Assembly: GCA_026005135.1 (NCBI GenBank)
Contig: BPKM01000001.1
Span: forward strand, 930,001 to 994,000
Direction of reading: 5' to 3'
Length of the DNA: 64,000 nucleotides
From: Leptospiraceae bacterium
GTDB taxonomy: Bacteria > Spirochaetota > Leptospiria > Leptospirales > Leptonemataceae
Shown: piece by piece, positions 33,014 through 42,169 of the stretch
Layout: the number at the start of each line of letters is the position of its first letter
Position numbering within the stretch: position 1 is the stretch's first letter
The notes under the pieces: generated by a model
What the model saw: only the letters and a program-made list of their open reading frames with translations
What the model was told of the DNA's origin: nothing
Databases searched by the model: none
Program-made: the position numbers and the translations under genes

Positions 33014-34057
33014 ATGATAAATCAAAAAATATTTATAAATAAATTGAGATTGAGTCCCAATTTAATTATATGTTTTTTATTTTATATCAATAATGTTTTA
33101 TTTGCTATTGGTGGTATTTCCAGTACTAAATTAATTGTTCCATCTGCAAATGTCTTAGATAAAGGATTAACAGAAATTGATTTGAATTATTTTATATTAC
33201 GAGCTAAAAATCAATTTGATGAGAAAGGTAATATAATAAATTATTCGTATGAATGCAATTCTATATGTCAAAAAGATAAAATATCAGAAGGTGGAATATC
33301 ATTTAGAGCCACATCAGGAATAGGTTATAATATTGAAATAGGTATAGAGGGAGGACATAATACAATGAAAAGCGAATTATCTAACTTTACTTTTTCTTAT
33401 ATAGATGATCTGAAAATAGGAAGCAAATGGAACTTTTTAGATCTTAAAGAAAATCAATTTAAATCCAGTTTACAGATAGGAATTTCTTATGATTATGAAA
33501 CATTTACTCCTTATTATGAAGGTGGATTTATATTTTCTAAGGATTGGTCAAATTTTTCTGTCGATCTGGATTTACATTATTTTACCACAAAAAGAATTCA
33601 GATTTTTGAAAAAGAAGTATTAGAACAAAGTAGTTGGTTTTATGGTCCTCATGCAGGGATTGGAGTAAGTTATAATTATGATAATTTTCTTTTAGGATTG
33701 GAATATCATTTTGAAGAGGCAGTGACAAAAGTAAGACAATATGAGTTCTTCTCAGAAAGTGAATATCGAAATCTTTATTTTTCTGGTCTTGCTAATTATT
33801 ATAAAATTGAAAATCAAACATTTCATCAGTTATTTCAATTGCCAGAAACTATTCAATGGAATAATATAGAACTACCTATAAATAAAATTTATAAAAAAAG
33901 GAAATATTTTACTTCAACCCATATATTAGTTTATGGTTTTAGCTATACAGTTTCTGATAATATGTCTTTAAGCTTTATGATTCATGATACTGTGAAGGGA
34001 ATAAATAACGATAATAGTAAAATATTAAATGTTGTTTCAACATTCATTATTAATTAA
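33014..34057 (+). CDS. putative outer-membrane beta-barrel-like protein
   Basis: About 347 residues from the ATG at 33014, which follows a clear GGAGG site (a TTG four codons earlier lies in that site). The N-terminus has a basic region and a hydrophobic signal segment (LIICFLFYINNVLFAIG). The mature part is rich in alternating aromatic/polar strands (YNIEIGIEGGHN, GISYDYETFTPYYEGGFIF, LEYHFEEAV), as in outer-membrane barrels. The role is unknown. It is a single gene between the divergent RND gene and the FadR-like regulator. Confidence 0.6.
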   Translation: MINQKIFINKLRLSPNLIICFLFYINNVLFAIGGISSTKLIVPSANVLDKGLTEIDLNYFILRAKNQFDEKGNIINYSYECNSICQKDKISEGGISFRATSGIGYNIEIGIEGGHNTMKSELSNFTFSYIDDLKIGSKWNFLDLKENQFKSSLQIGISYDYETFTPYYEGGFIFSKDWSNFSVDLDLHYFTTKRIQIFEKEVLEQSSWFYGPHAGIGVSYNYDNFLLGLEYHFEEAVTKVRQYEFFSESEYRNLYFSGLANYYKIENQTFHQLFQLPETIQWNNIELPINKIYKKRKYFTSTHILVYGFSYTVSDNMSLSFMIHDTVKGINNDNSKILNVVSTFIIN

Positions 34058-34067
34058 TATTATTTTA

Positions 34068-34096
34068 TTGACACAAAATGAGCATTAAAATAATAT
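34068..34096 (+). promoter_or_regulatory. sigma-70-type promoter of the FadR-like regulator
   Basis: TTGACA (34068-34073), a 17-base spacer, and TAATAT (34091-34096). The predicted start site is near 34103, inside the inverted repeat at 34099-34132. This makes the ATG at 34095 impossible as a start from this promoter and supports the ATG at 34137. Confidence 0.6.
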
Positions 34097-34098
34097 GT

Positions 34099-34132
34099 CT
34101 TTCAACTGGTCAGAGGTCTTACCAGTTGAAAG
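34099..34132. promoter_or_regulatory. 12-bp perfect inverted repeat, likely operator of the FadR-like regulator
   Basis: CTTTCAACTGGT (34099-34110) is repeated in inverse as ACCAGTTGAAAG (34121-34132) with a 10-base spacer. The half-site core AACTGGT matches the half-site of the E. coli FadR operator, though the canonical FadR site has a much shorter spacer. It sits on the predicted transcription start, ideal for autorepression. An RNA hairpin just before the start codon is the alternative function. Confidence 0.5.
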
Positions 34133-34136
34133 AATT

Positions 34137-34850
34137 ATGGATGCAACATTAATAGAAAAAAATATTATTAAAAAAATTATAGATGGTCAATATAAAAATG
34201 TTCTTCCTTCAGAAAGAGAGTTATCGAACGAATTTAAAGTTACTCGTCAAAAAATAAGAGAAATATTACAACGATTACAACAAGATGGCTGGATAGAAAT
34301 ACAACATGGAAAACCTACAAGAATAAAATTTATATACGAAGAAGGAGGTTTAAACATCCTTAATTCCTTGATAAGACATAATATCTTAGAATTGCCAAAC
34401 ATCACGAAAGAAGAATTCATTATAAAACTTTTAGAAATTCGTTATGCATTAGCACCTGTTTATACAGAAAGTTGTTTAAAAATAAACTCTTCTGTTATAA
34501 AAGAATATTTAAAATACGGATTAGAAAAGCAAAACTTAAATAAACTAAAATGTTCATCTAAGGATATAACTAATTTTGACTGGCATTTGCATAGAATTTT
34601 ATGTAAATATTCTGAAAATATTTTATTTTTATTTTTATTAAATTCTTTTAAAGAAATTTATTTCTATTTTGGTATACAATACTTTTCTTTAGAAGAAGCA
34701 AGAAAACGTTCTATTGAATTTTACAAGAAATTTTATAAATATATTCAAGAAGAAAATTGCGAAAAAGCAGTTTTAGAAATGAAAAAAGTAACAAAAGATA
34801 GTATAAATATACTAAAAAAAGCATTAAGTAATCATAAAAAAACAAATTAA
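34137..34850 (+). CDS. GntR/FadR-like transcriptional regulator
   Basis: About 237 residues. The N-terminal winged helix-turn-helix (LPSERELSNEFKVTRQKIREI, read in parts, then LQQDGWIEIQHGKPTRI) closely follows E. coli FadR, including the wing ending QHGKPT. The C-terminal domain is helical, as in FadR, where it binds acyl-CoA. The start at 34137 (MDATLIEK) is preferred over the ATG at 34095 because the promoter and inverted repeat lie between them. It is followed 22 bases later by an alkyl-DHAP-synthase/GlpD/FGGY kinase series, which it probably controls together with itself in response to a lipid-derived signal. Whether it binds acyl-CoA is inference. Confidence 0.75.
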   Translation: MDATLIEKNIIKKIIDGQYKNVLPSERELSNEFKVTRQKIREILQRLQQDGWIEIQHGKPTRIKFIYEEGGLNILNSLIRHNILELPNITKEEFIIKLLEIRYALAPVYTESCLKINSSVIKEYLKYGLEKQNLNKLKCSSKDITNFDWHLHRILCKYSENILFLFLLNSFKEIYFYFGIQYFSLEEARKRSIEFYKKFYKYIQEENCEKAVLEMKKVTKDSINILKKALSNHKKTN

Positions 34851-34872
34851 TAACATATTAAAAGGAGATATT

Positions 34873-36537
34873 ATGAACTATAAAAATCAAATAAGAAAAT
34901 GGAATGGTTGGGGAAAAAATGGTTTTCATTTATATGATCAAAATATTATAAGGGATTTAAAATCTTTTTTATCAAATCAAATTGGAGAAGTAAATTTTAA
35001 AATTAAAGAAATCACCAAAGAAGAGTTACTAAAAAAAGTATCAGTTTCTTCTATAAAAATAAATGATCCTATCTTAAAAAATATATTTTTTCTTGAAAAA
35101 GAAATACGCTTAGATTATTCTTTTGGTCAAAGCTTTCCAGATTGGATTTCGTTTAAAACTGGATGGAATTTGGAAATAACAGATGCAGTTGCTTTTCCTT
35201 CTAATATAGAAGAATTAAAACTACTTTACGATTACTGTAAAAAAAATCAATATAAAATTTTAATATATGGTGGTGGTACAAGTGTAGTAGGGCATATACG
35301 ACCAGAAAATCATCCAGTTATTACTATTTCTATGGAAAAATTAAATAAGGTTTTAGAAGTAAATAAAGAAAATTCTTTCGCCATTATACAAGCTGGTGCT
35401 AATGGACCAGAAATAGAAAATCAATTACAAAAATATGGATATAGATTAGGACATTATCCACAATCTTTTGAATTAAGTACCCTTGGTGGTTGGATTGCTA
35501 CGCGTTCTAGTGGACAGCAAAGTTTATACTATGGAAAAATTGAAGATATTTTTTTAGGTGGGAAAGTTTTAACAGATAAAGGTGAATGGGAAATTATACC
35601 AAATCCAGCCTCTTCTGCTGGACCAGATTTAAAATATTGGATTTTAGGTTCCGAAGGAAGAACTTCTATTTTATACGAAGCTATCGTAAAAATAAGAAAA
35701 TTACCAGAAACAGAAGAATTTTATGGTGTTTTTTTTAAAGATGTTTTTTCAGCAATAAATTTTATTAAACAGGCAATCCAATTAAAAACCTCTTTATCTA
35801 TGATAAGATTAAGTTTCCCCGAAGAAACATTAATAAATTTAGAAATGGCAAAAGCAACAGGATATAAGAATATAATAGAAAATTTAATTAAATATTTATC
35901 ATTTCGAGGTTACAAAAATCAATTCTGTATGATGATATTAGGATTTACTGGTACAAAAAAAGAAGTTCATACTAGTAAGAAGATCATTATAGATTTAATA
36001 AAAGATTTTAATGGACTAATCAAGCCTTATTTTATCAGTAAGAAATTAGGAAAAAGTTGGGAAAAAAATCGTTTTTATTCGCCCTATCTAAGAAATACAC
36101 TCTGGGAGTTAGGTTATGGTGTGGATACATTAGAAACATGTTTACCCTGGAATAAAATTATAGAAGCTAAAAATAAAATTGAATTTGCTATAAAAGAAGC
36201 TGCAAAAAAACATAACGAAGAGATAATTGTATATACACATTTATCTCATATCTATTTAAATGGTTCTTCTTTATATACTACTTATCTTTTTCGTTTAAAA
36301 GAATCACCCGAAGAATTATTTCAATTCTGGAAAGATATGAAACAGGCAGCAAGTAAAGTAATTACAGAATTAAAAGGTACAATTAGCCATCAACATGGGG
36401 TAGGTAAGGATCATAAAACTTATTTAGTATTCGAAAAAGGACAAATTGGAATGGAATGGATAAAAAATTATATTAAAAATGCAGATCCCCATCAACTTTT
36501 AAATAATAATAATTTAATTGATATAGATCATAGTTAA
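34873..36537 (+). CDS. FAD-linked oxidase, alkyldihydroxyacetonephosphate-synthase-like
   Basis: A 554-residue flavoprotein of the vanillyl-alcohol-oxidase/PCMH family, closest in layout to alkyl-DHAP synthases, which swap the acyl chain of acyl-DHAP for a fatty alcohol to start ether-lipid synthesis. The FAD-binding loop is GGGTSVVGH at residues 133-141; YGKIEDIFLGG and PASSAGPDLKYWILGSEG follow; near the C-terminus SHQHGVGKDH matches the catalytic His motif of that family. A good AAAGGAGA site precedes the ATG. It stands between a FadR-like regulator and a GlpD-like gene, supporting a role at the DHAP/glycerol-phosphate branch. A D-lactate or glycolate oxidase-like role is the main alternative. 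Confidence 0.75.
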   Translation: MNYKNQIRKWNGWGKNGFHLYDQNIIRDLKSFLSNQIGEVNFKIKEITKEELLKKVSVSSIKINDPILKNIFFLEKEIRLDYSFGQSFPDWISFKTGWNLEITDAVAFPSNIEELKLLYDYCKKNQYKILIYGGGTSVVGHIRPENHPVITISMEKLNKVLEVNKENSFAIIQAGANGPEIENQLQKYGYRLGHYPQSFELSTLGGWIATRSSGQQSLYYGKIEDIFLGGKVLTDKGEWEIIPNPASSAGPDLKYWILGSEGRTSILYEAIVKIRKLPETEEFYGVFFKDVFSAINFIKQAIQLKTSLSMIRLSFPEETLINLEMAKATGYKNIIENLIKYLSFRGYKNQFCMMILGFTGTKKEVHTSKKIIIDLIKDFNGLIKPYFISKKLGKSWEKNRFYSPYLRNTLWELGYGVDTLETCLPWNKIIEAKNKIEFAIKEAAKKHNEEIIVYTHLSHIYLNGSSLYTTYLFRLKESPEELFQFWKDMKQAASKVITELKGTISHQHGVGKDHKTYLVFEKGQIGMEWIKNYIKNADPHQLLNNNNLIDIDHS

Positions 36538-36546
36538 GGATAAATT

Positions 36547-38112
36547 ATGAAAACTAATAGAGACAAACATTATGATAAATTTATAAATTTTTATAAAAAC
36601 AATAAGGAATTTGATGTTATTATCATTGGTGGTGGAATTACAGGAGCAGGTATTGCCTTAGGTTGTGCTATGAATCATTTAAATACATTATTAATTGAAT
36701 CTAATGATTTTGGATATAGTTCTTCTGGAAATTCCTCGAAATTAGTACATGGCGGTCTACGTTATCTGCAAAATGGACAATTTCATATAACTTTTCAATC
36801 TGTTAAAGAAAGAGAAAAACTTTTAAAAGAACTTCCCAAATTAATCTGGCCAATTTATTTTATATTACCTTATTATAATTTAAAAGAAAAAATAATGTAT
36901 AAATCTGGTCTTATACTTTATGATTTTTTTGCTGGCAAACAATATCATAAAAATGTAAAAATAGAAGAAATTTTAGAATGGTTTCCATATATACGTCGAT
37001 TTAAAGAAAAAAATAATATAAAATATAAATTAAAAGGTGGTTATTTATATCAAGATGCACAAACAGATGACATTCGTCTATTAATTAGAACATTAAAAGA
37101 AGCTGAAAATAATGGTGCAATTATATTAAATTATTTTTCTGCAAAAGATCTATTATTAGAAGACAATATTGTTAAAGGTGTGATTGGTTATGATTTAATA
37201 ACACAAAAAGAATTTAATATAAAATCTAAAATCGTTATAAATGCTACGGGTTTTTTAGCTGATATATTTCGTACAAAATTAGGTTTAGAGAAAATTATGA
37301 GACCTTTACGAGGAAGCCATATTGTTATAGAATATAAGAAACTTCCAGTAAAATATGCTTTAGGTTTTTCTCATCCGGAAGATAAAAGAAATATTTTTGT
37401 TTTACCATGGTTTGGAAAAACCATAGTAGGAACAACCGATGTAGATCATCAAAATCAAAATAATAATCCTATTTCTATTAGTTCTATTACTGAACAAGAA
37501 ATTGAATATTTACTTAAAGGTGTAAACTATCAATTTCCAGATGCGAAAATCTCTAAAAAAGAGATATATTCTACCTGGTCTGGTGTAAGACCGGTTGTAA
37601 GTCGTGATCCTAATATACCTCCTTCGAAAGAATCACGTGATATATTCATAGAATTTTATAAAAATTTATTAACAGTTACAGGAGGTAAGTTGACAACTTT
37701 TCGATTAGAAGCGAAAAAGGTATTGAAGATTTTAAGAAATCACTTTCCTATTAAAAAGTGGTATTTTACATTTAAAAATCTTTCTCTTCTGGAACTGGAA
37801 CAATTTTTTGAAAAAAAAGAAATCGATTTCATTAAAAATGAAATAGTAGATCATGAAAGAATAATAAATTTTTATGGAAAAGATAGTATTGAAATATTAA
37901 AAAATATTATAAAAAATCCTAAAATTATAGCAAATATTACATTTTATAAAGAAAATAATATTATTTACGAAGAAGAATTAAAATATAGTATTAAAAACGA
38001 ATGGGTATTAAATTGGGAAGATTTTTATTACAGAAGATTTCGTTTTGGAATTGTTCAAAAAGAAAAAGAAGATTTAATAAAATCCTTGTATAAAAATACA
38101 ATTTCCAAATAA
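36547..38112 (+). CDS. glpD: glycerol-3-phosphate dehydrogenase (FAD, GlpD-like)
   Basis: A 521-residue flavoprotein that oxidises glycerol-3-phosphate to dihydroxyacetone phosphate at the membrane, passing electrons to quinone. The dinucleotide-binding start is VIIIGGGITGAGIALGCAM near residue 27; the family motif SSGNSSKLVHGGLRYLQ follows near residue 60; WSGVRPV and TGGKLTTFR lie in the C-terminal half. It starts 9 bases after the alkyl-DHAP-synthase-like gene and precedes an FGGY kinase by 20 bases, so the three genes form one pathway unit. The C-terminal domain is somewhat diverged from E. coli GlpD. Confidence 0.88.
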   Translation: MKTNRDKHYDKFINFYKNNKEFDVIIIGGGITGAGIALGCAMNHLNTLLIESNDFGYSSSGNSSKLVHGGLRYLQNGQFHITFQSVKEREKLLKELPKLIWPIYFILPYYNLKEKIMYKSGLILYDFFAGKQYHKNVKIEEILEWFPYIRRFKEKNNIKYKLKGGYLYQDAQTDDIRLLIRTLKEAENNGAIILNYFSAKDLLLEDNIVKGVIGYDLITQKEFNIKSKIVINATGFLADIFRTKLGLEKIMRPLRGSHIVIEYKKLPVKYALGFSHPEDKRNIFVLPWFGKTIVGTTDVDHQNQNNNPISISSITEQEIEYLLKGVNYQFPDAKISKKEIYSTWSGVRPVVSRDPNIPPSKESRDIFIEFYKNLLTVTGGKLTTFRLEAKKVLKILRNHFPIKKWYFTFKNLSLLELEQFFEKKEIDFIKNEIVDHERIINFYGKDSIEILKNIIKNPKIIANITFYKENNIIYEEELKYSIKNEWVLNWEDFYYRRFRFGIVQKEKEDLIKSLYKNTISK

Positions 38113-38132
38113 TTGAAACTTCAGGGGGAAGT

Positions 38133-39668
38133 ATGAATCCTTATGTTTTAAGTATCGACTGTGGTACACAAAGCATTCGTGCTATTATTTTTGATGCATC
38201 TGGTAATATTATAGAAAAAACTCAATTATCATTAGAATATGAAAGTCCTTATCCAGGCTGGGCTGAACAAAAGCCAGAGTATTTCTGGCAAAAACTTATC
38301 GAAGTAATTAATGAACTATGGAAAAAACAATCACAATTAAAATCTGCCATAGTTGGTATTACATTAACAACTCAAAGAGGTACAGTAATAAATATAGATA
38401 AAAACGGAAATTCACTAAGACCTGCTATTACCTGGTTTGATCAACGACAGGTAGAAGATCCAGAACCAATTCCATTCTGGAATATTATATTTAAAATTTT
38501 AGGTATGTCCGAAGCAATTGATTTTTTTCAAAGACAAATAGAAGCAAGCTGGATATATAAAAATGAACCAGAGATATGGAAGAATACTTATAAATATTTA
38601 TTATTATCTGGTTATTTATCTTACAAATTAACAGGAAATTTTATAGATTCCATAGCATGTCAGGTTGGATATATTCCTTTCGATTATAAAAGGCATCAAT
38701 GGGCTTCTAAATGGGATTGGAAATGGAAACTGGTTCCAGCTTCCAAAGATATTTTACCAGATTTAGTTCAACCTGGAAAATTACTTGGAACATTATCAAA
38801 AGATGCTGCTAAAGAATTAGATTTAAAAGAAGGTATCCCAGTTATAGCAGCTGGTTCAGATAAAGCATGCGAAACACTTGGTTGTGGAGTAATAGATGAT
38901 TCTTCTGTTCATTTAAGTTTTGGAACTACTGCTACTGTAAATGTTGTCACTAAAAAATATAAAGAAGCAATACCATTTATTCCTCCTTATCCATCTGTAA
39001 TACCAGGACATTATACCATGGAAATTCAAATCTTTCGAGGTTTTTGGCTTGTAAGCTGGTTTAAAGAGCAATTTGCTTTTTCCGAAAAATTAGAAGCAGA
39101 AAAACGAAGTTGTTCTGTAGAAGAAGTATTAGAAAAAAAAATTAAAGATATTCCTCCAGGATGTCTTGGATTAATATTACAACCTTATTGGTCACCAGGT
39201 ATACGTATACCAGGACCAGAAGCAAGAGGTGCAATTATAGGTTTTTCCGATTGGCATACAAAATATCATTTATACCGAGCAATTTTAGAAGGTATTGGAT
39301 TTTCTCTACGAGAAGGAACAGAACGCATAGAAAAAAAATTAAAAAAGAAAATTCCCAGAATAGCAGTAGGTGGAGGAGGTTCAAATAGTGAAGTTGCTTT
39401 ACAAATTACTGCAGATATTTTTAATAGAAATGTCGAAAAACCTTTCATATCAGAAGCTTCGGCATTAGGAGCAGCAATGATCGCTTTTTATGGATTAGGA
39501 ATTTATAAAACTATTCCAGAAGCCGTAAGAAACATGTATAAAGTAGGTAAAATTATTCATCCAGATAAGAAGAATCATAAAATCTATGATTATATTTATA
39601 AAAATGCCTATTTAAAGATCTATCAAAATTTAAAACCAATTTATAAAGTTCTAAAAGAAATAGTATAA
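38133..39668 (+). CDS. FGGY-family carbohydrate kinase (glycerol-kinase-like by context)
   Basis: A 511-residue sugar/polyol kinase. The N-terminal phosphate-binding SIDCGTQSIRAIIFD, TTQRGT, WFDQRQ, the SFGTTATVNV loop and the C-terminal VGGGGSNSEVALQITADIFN define the FGGY family. The sequence around EASALGAAMIAFYG is not the typical GlpK version, so the substrate is uncertain; glycerol is the best guess because of the adjacent glpD-like gene. A strong AGGGGGAAG site precedes the ATG. It is the last gene of the FadR-linked block. There is no glycerol facilitator gene nearby. Confidence 0.8.
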   Translation: MNPYVLSIDCGTQSIRAIIFDASGNIIEKTQLSLEYESPYPGWAEQKPEYFWQKLIEVINELWKKQSQLKSAIVGITLTTQRGTVINIDKNGNSLRPAITWFDQRQVEDPEPIPFWNIIFKILGMSEAIDFFQRQIEASWIYKNEPEIWKNTYKYLLLSGYLSYKLTGNFIDSIACQVGYIPFDYKRHQWASKWDWKWKLVPASKDILPDLVQPGKLLGTLSKDAAKELDLKEGIPVIAAGSDKACETLGCGVIDDSSVHLSFGTTATVNVVTKKYKEAIPFIPPYPSVIPGHYTMEIQIFRGFWLVSWFKEQFAFSEKLEAEKRSCSVEEVLEKKIKDIPPGCLGLILQPYWSPGIRIPGPEARGAIIGFSDWHTKYHLYRAILEGIGFSLREGTERIEKKLKKKIPRIAVGGGGSNSEVALQITADIFNRNVEKPFISEASALGAAMIAFYGLGIYKTIPEAVRNMYKVGKIIHPDKKNHKIYDYIYKNAYLKIYQNLKPIYKVLKEIV

Positions 39669-39753
39669 ATTTTATATATTTTAATTGAAAAGTTGATTAA
39701 AGAAATAAATCAAATAATTCGATTTTATTATAAATATTAACGAGGAGGAAATT

Positions 39754-40689
39754 ATGAATTTTAAAAAAATACATTTTTTTATATTTTTAATTTTAATTTC
39801 GTTTACGTTAAATGCACATACCATACGTTTTGATATTAATATCGACTATAATACAAAATTTAAACCAGAAATGGGACAACGTTTGCAACATTCTAATACA
39901 TTAACTTTCATTGACCAAAATATACTTTTATATACAAATAATTGGAAAATGACAAATGGAGAAGCGATCAGTCCACTTTCTATTCATTATTTAATTAATG
40001 CTGGAGTAGGGAAATTTTTAGTAGGTTTAATTTATTCTAAATATAACTATATTGGTTTTTATAACTCTTATAATGATTTAACAAAAAATTATTTAGAGAA
40101 AAAAATTGATAATTATGAGCAAAAAATACAAACTTATGAAATAGGTTATGAATTTAATATTATTGAAAACTTAATAATGTCAGTTGCTATGGGAAATAAA
40201 AATTTGAATAGGGAAATAAAATGGCATGGATTAACATCTGTTTCTAATAATTTTTATGGTGAAGATACTTCTGTTTCAACTAATTCTAATGGATTATATC
40301 AAAAAGTAAAATTAGAATACTTTTTTATACCTAATATTTCTGCTTTTATACAATATTCTTTTGGTATTTTAAAAGGAGATGTAAATTATCAAGATAATAT
40401 TTTTACTTCAAGTCTATTTTCTTTTATAAATTCCATTGGCTGGAAAAATAATATAAATTTCAACGAAGCAATAGTAGGTGTAAATTTTAAAATTAATGAA
40501 ATTTCAAAAATTAAAGTTGCTGCTAAACAATTACAATATATGGTTTCTTATGACAATACATATATAATTTTTAATAGTCTTAATCCAAGTTCAATTTTTC
40601 AATTTCAATTACCTGCTATATGGAGCAAATATTTTGATGATACAAGAACATCTTTTCTTGTTGGATATGAGTATAATTTAAATTTTTAG
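39754..40689 (+). CDS. putative outer-membrane beta-barrel protein
   Basis: A 311-residue protein with a clear signal peptide (KKIHFFIFLILISFTLNAH, cleavage near residue 23). The mature chain alternates polar and aromatic residues in strand-like runs (KVKLEYFFIPNISAFIQYSFG) and ends in YEYNLNF, with the C-terminal Phe expected of outer-membrane barrels. The function is unknown. An AGGAGGAAA site precedes the ATG, and a strong terminator follows the stop, so this is a single-gene unit. Confidence 0.65.
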   Translation: MNFKKIHFFIFLILISFTLNAHTIRFDINIDYNTKFKPEMGQRLQHSNTLTFIDQNILLYTNNWKMTNGEAISPLSIHYLINAGVGKFLVGLIYSKYNYIGFYNSYNDLTKNYLEKKIDNYEQKIQTYEIGYEFNIIENLIMSVAMGNKNLNREIKWHGLTSVSNNFYGEDTSVSTNSNGLYQKVKLEYFFIPNISAFIQYSFGILKGDVNYQDNIFTSSLFSFINSIGWKNNINFNEAIVGVNFKINEISKIKVAAKQLQYMVSYDNTYIIFNSLNPSSIFQFQLPAIWSKYFDDTRTSFLVGYEYNLNF

Positions 40690-40698
40690 TTATATGTA

Positions 40699-40740
40699 AG
40701 ATATCCAGGATATTTTTAACCTGGATATCTATTTATTTTT
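40699..40740 (+). terminator. intrinsic terminator
   Basis: AGATATCCAGG (40699-40709) pairs with CCTGGATATCT (40720-40730), an 11-bp perfect stem with a 10-base loop, followed by ATTTATTTTT. It ends the barrel-protein transcript. The remaining gap to 40909 is AT-rich, with no other element seen. Confidence 0.8.
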
Positions 40741-40909
40741 TAATAAATTTTAGTAATAATTAATATGCTAAAAATTTCAAAATAGAATTTAAAATCTAAT
40801 TATAATTCAAAAAAATTCATAAAAAAATCATAAATATATATTTTTTTATTGCTAATTTCATTCATAATAATAGTATAGAATATATATCAACTTTAAGTGG
40901 AGGAAGAGT

Positions 40910-42169
40910 ATGAAAGACTTATTAATAAATATATTAAAAAAAATTGATTATGAACGTGTTGATTTTGGGTTCGAAATAATCTTTCCAGATGGAGATAAAT
41001 ATACCTATGATAGTTATCCTATTCAGGCAAGAATTATTTTCAAAAATAAAGAAGCATTAAGAGATCTTTTTAGTAGAGGCAATCTTGGATTTTGTGAACG
41101 TTATATGAATTGTGATATAGATATAGAAGGTGATTTTTATTATGTAGCTTATTTAGGATTACTTGTAGAAGAGCAGGGACTTGAACCTAATTTTATTGAA
41201 AAATTAAAGATTTTTTATTATTTCTTAACCCATAGAAATACATTAGAAGGTTCTAAGAAAAATATTTCCCATCATTATGATCTAGGAAATGATTTTTATT
41301 CTTTATGGCTTGATAAAAATATGCAATATACTTGTGCCTTTTTTAAAAGTCCCAAAGATTCCTTAGAAAAAGCTCAAATACAAAAAATGGATTTAGTTTG
41401 TCGAAAACTACAATTTAGACCAGGTGATTTTGTTGTAGAAGCAGGTTGTGGATGGGGTGGCTTTGCAATTTATGCTGTTAAAAATTATGGTGTAAAAATG
41501 AGATCTTTTAATATATCAGAAGAACAAATTGCATATGCAAAAGAATGGCAAAAACGAGAAGGAATTTCCGAAAAACAACTAGAATTTATTTTAGATGATT
41601 ATCGTAATATTAGAAATGATCCTCATATTTATGATAAGTTCGTTTCAATTGGAATGTTAGAACACGTTGGACCAGAAAATTATGAAAACTTTTTTGATTT
41701 AATCTATAATAAAATAAAACCTCAAGGATTAGCATTAGTACATTCTATTTCAAGAGCATATCCCAGAATGCAGGATCCATGGGTAAATAAATATATTTTT
41801 CCTGGTGGTTATATCCCCTCCTTAGGAGAAATTGTTGTTCCCTTAGAAAATATGATTAAAAAAAATAAAAAACCACAATATTTATATATAATGGATATTG
41901 AAAATCTTAAATATCATTATGCTTTAACATTAGATCACTGGTCTAAACGATTTGAAGAAAATGTAGAAATCATACGAGAAAAATATGGAGAATCATTTGT
42001 AAGAATGTTTCGAATTTATTTAAGAGGTTCTTCCAGTGGTTTTAGAAAAGGAGAATTGACCCTATTACAAATTTTAATGACTAAAGGTACAAAACCAGAC
42101 TATCCTTTAACAAGAGAACATTTTATATTATCAACCCAAAAGAAAAAAATAGGAGCAAAAACAATATGA
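40910..42169 (+). CDS. cfa: cyclopropane-fatty-acid-synthase-like SAM methyltransferase
   Basis: A 419-residue enzyme of the CFA-synthase/mycolic-acid-methyltransferase family, which adds a methylene from S-adenosylmethionine across a phospholipid double bond. ISHHYDLGNDFYSLWLD near residue 120, YTCAFF, the SAM-binding EAGCGWGGFAIYA near residue 177, SIGMLEHVG and FPGGYIPSL are family hallmarks. A GGAGGAAGA site precedes the ATG. It overlaps the following flavoprotein gene by 4 bases (ATGA), suggesting that the two act on the same lipid. The product could be a cyclopropane or, with a reductase, a methyl-branched chain. Confidence 0.88.
   Translation: MKDLLINILKKIDYERVDFGFEIIFPDGDKYTYDSYPIQARIIFKNKEALRDLFSRGNLGFCERYMNCDIDIEGDFYYVAYLGLLVEEQGLEPNFIEKLKIFYYFLTHRNTLEGSKKNISHHYDLGNDFYSLWLDKNMQYTCAFFKSPKDSLEKAQIQKMDLVCRKLQFRPGDFVVEAGCGWGGFAIYAVKNYGVKMRSFNISEEQIAYAKEWQKREGISEKQLEFILDDYRNIRNDPHIYDKFVSIGMLEHVGPENYENFFDLIYNKIKPQGLALVHSISRAYPRMQDPWVNKYIFPGGYIPSLGEIVVPLENMIKKNKKPQYLYIMDIENLKYHYALTLDHWSKRFEENVEIIREKYGESFVRMFRIYLRGSSSGFRKGELTLLQILMTKGTKPDYPLTREHFILSTQKKKIGAKTI

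Noticed and set aside
34095..34136. ATG at 34095 as the start of the FadR-like gene
   Set aside because: It overlaps the -10 box of the TTGACA/TAATAT promoter, and the added residues come from the inverted repeat; the start at 34137 fits better.
40741..40909. Riboswitch or small RNA in the AT-rich gap before the CFA-synthase-like gene
   Set aside because: No stable stem beyond the terminator at 40699-40730 and no recognisable aptamer motif.
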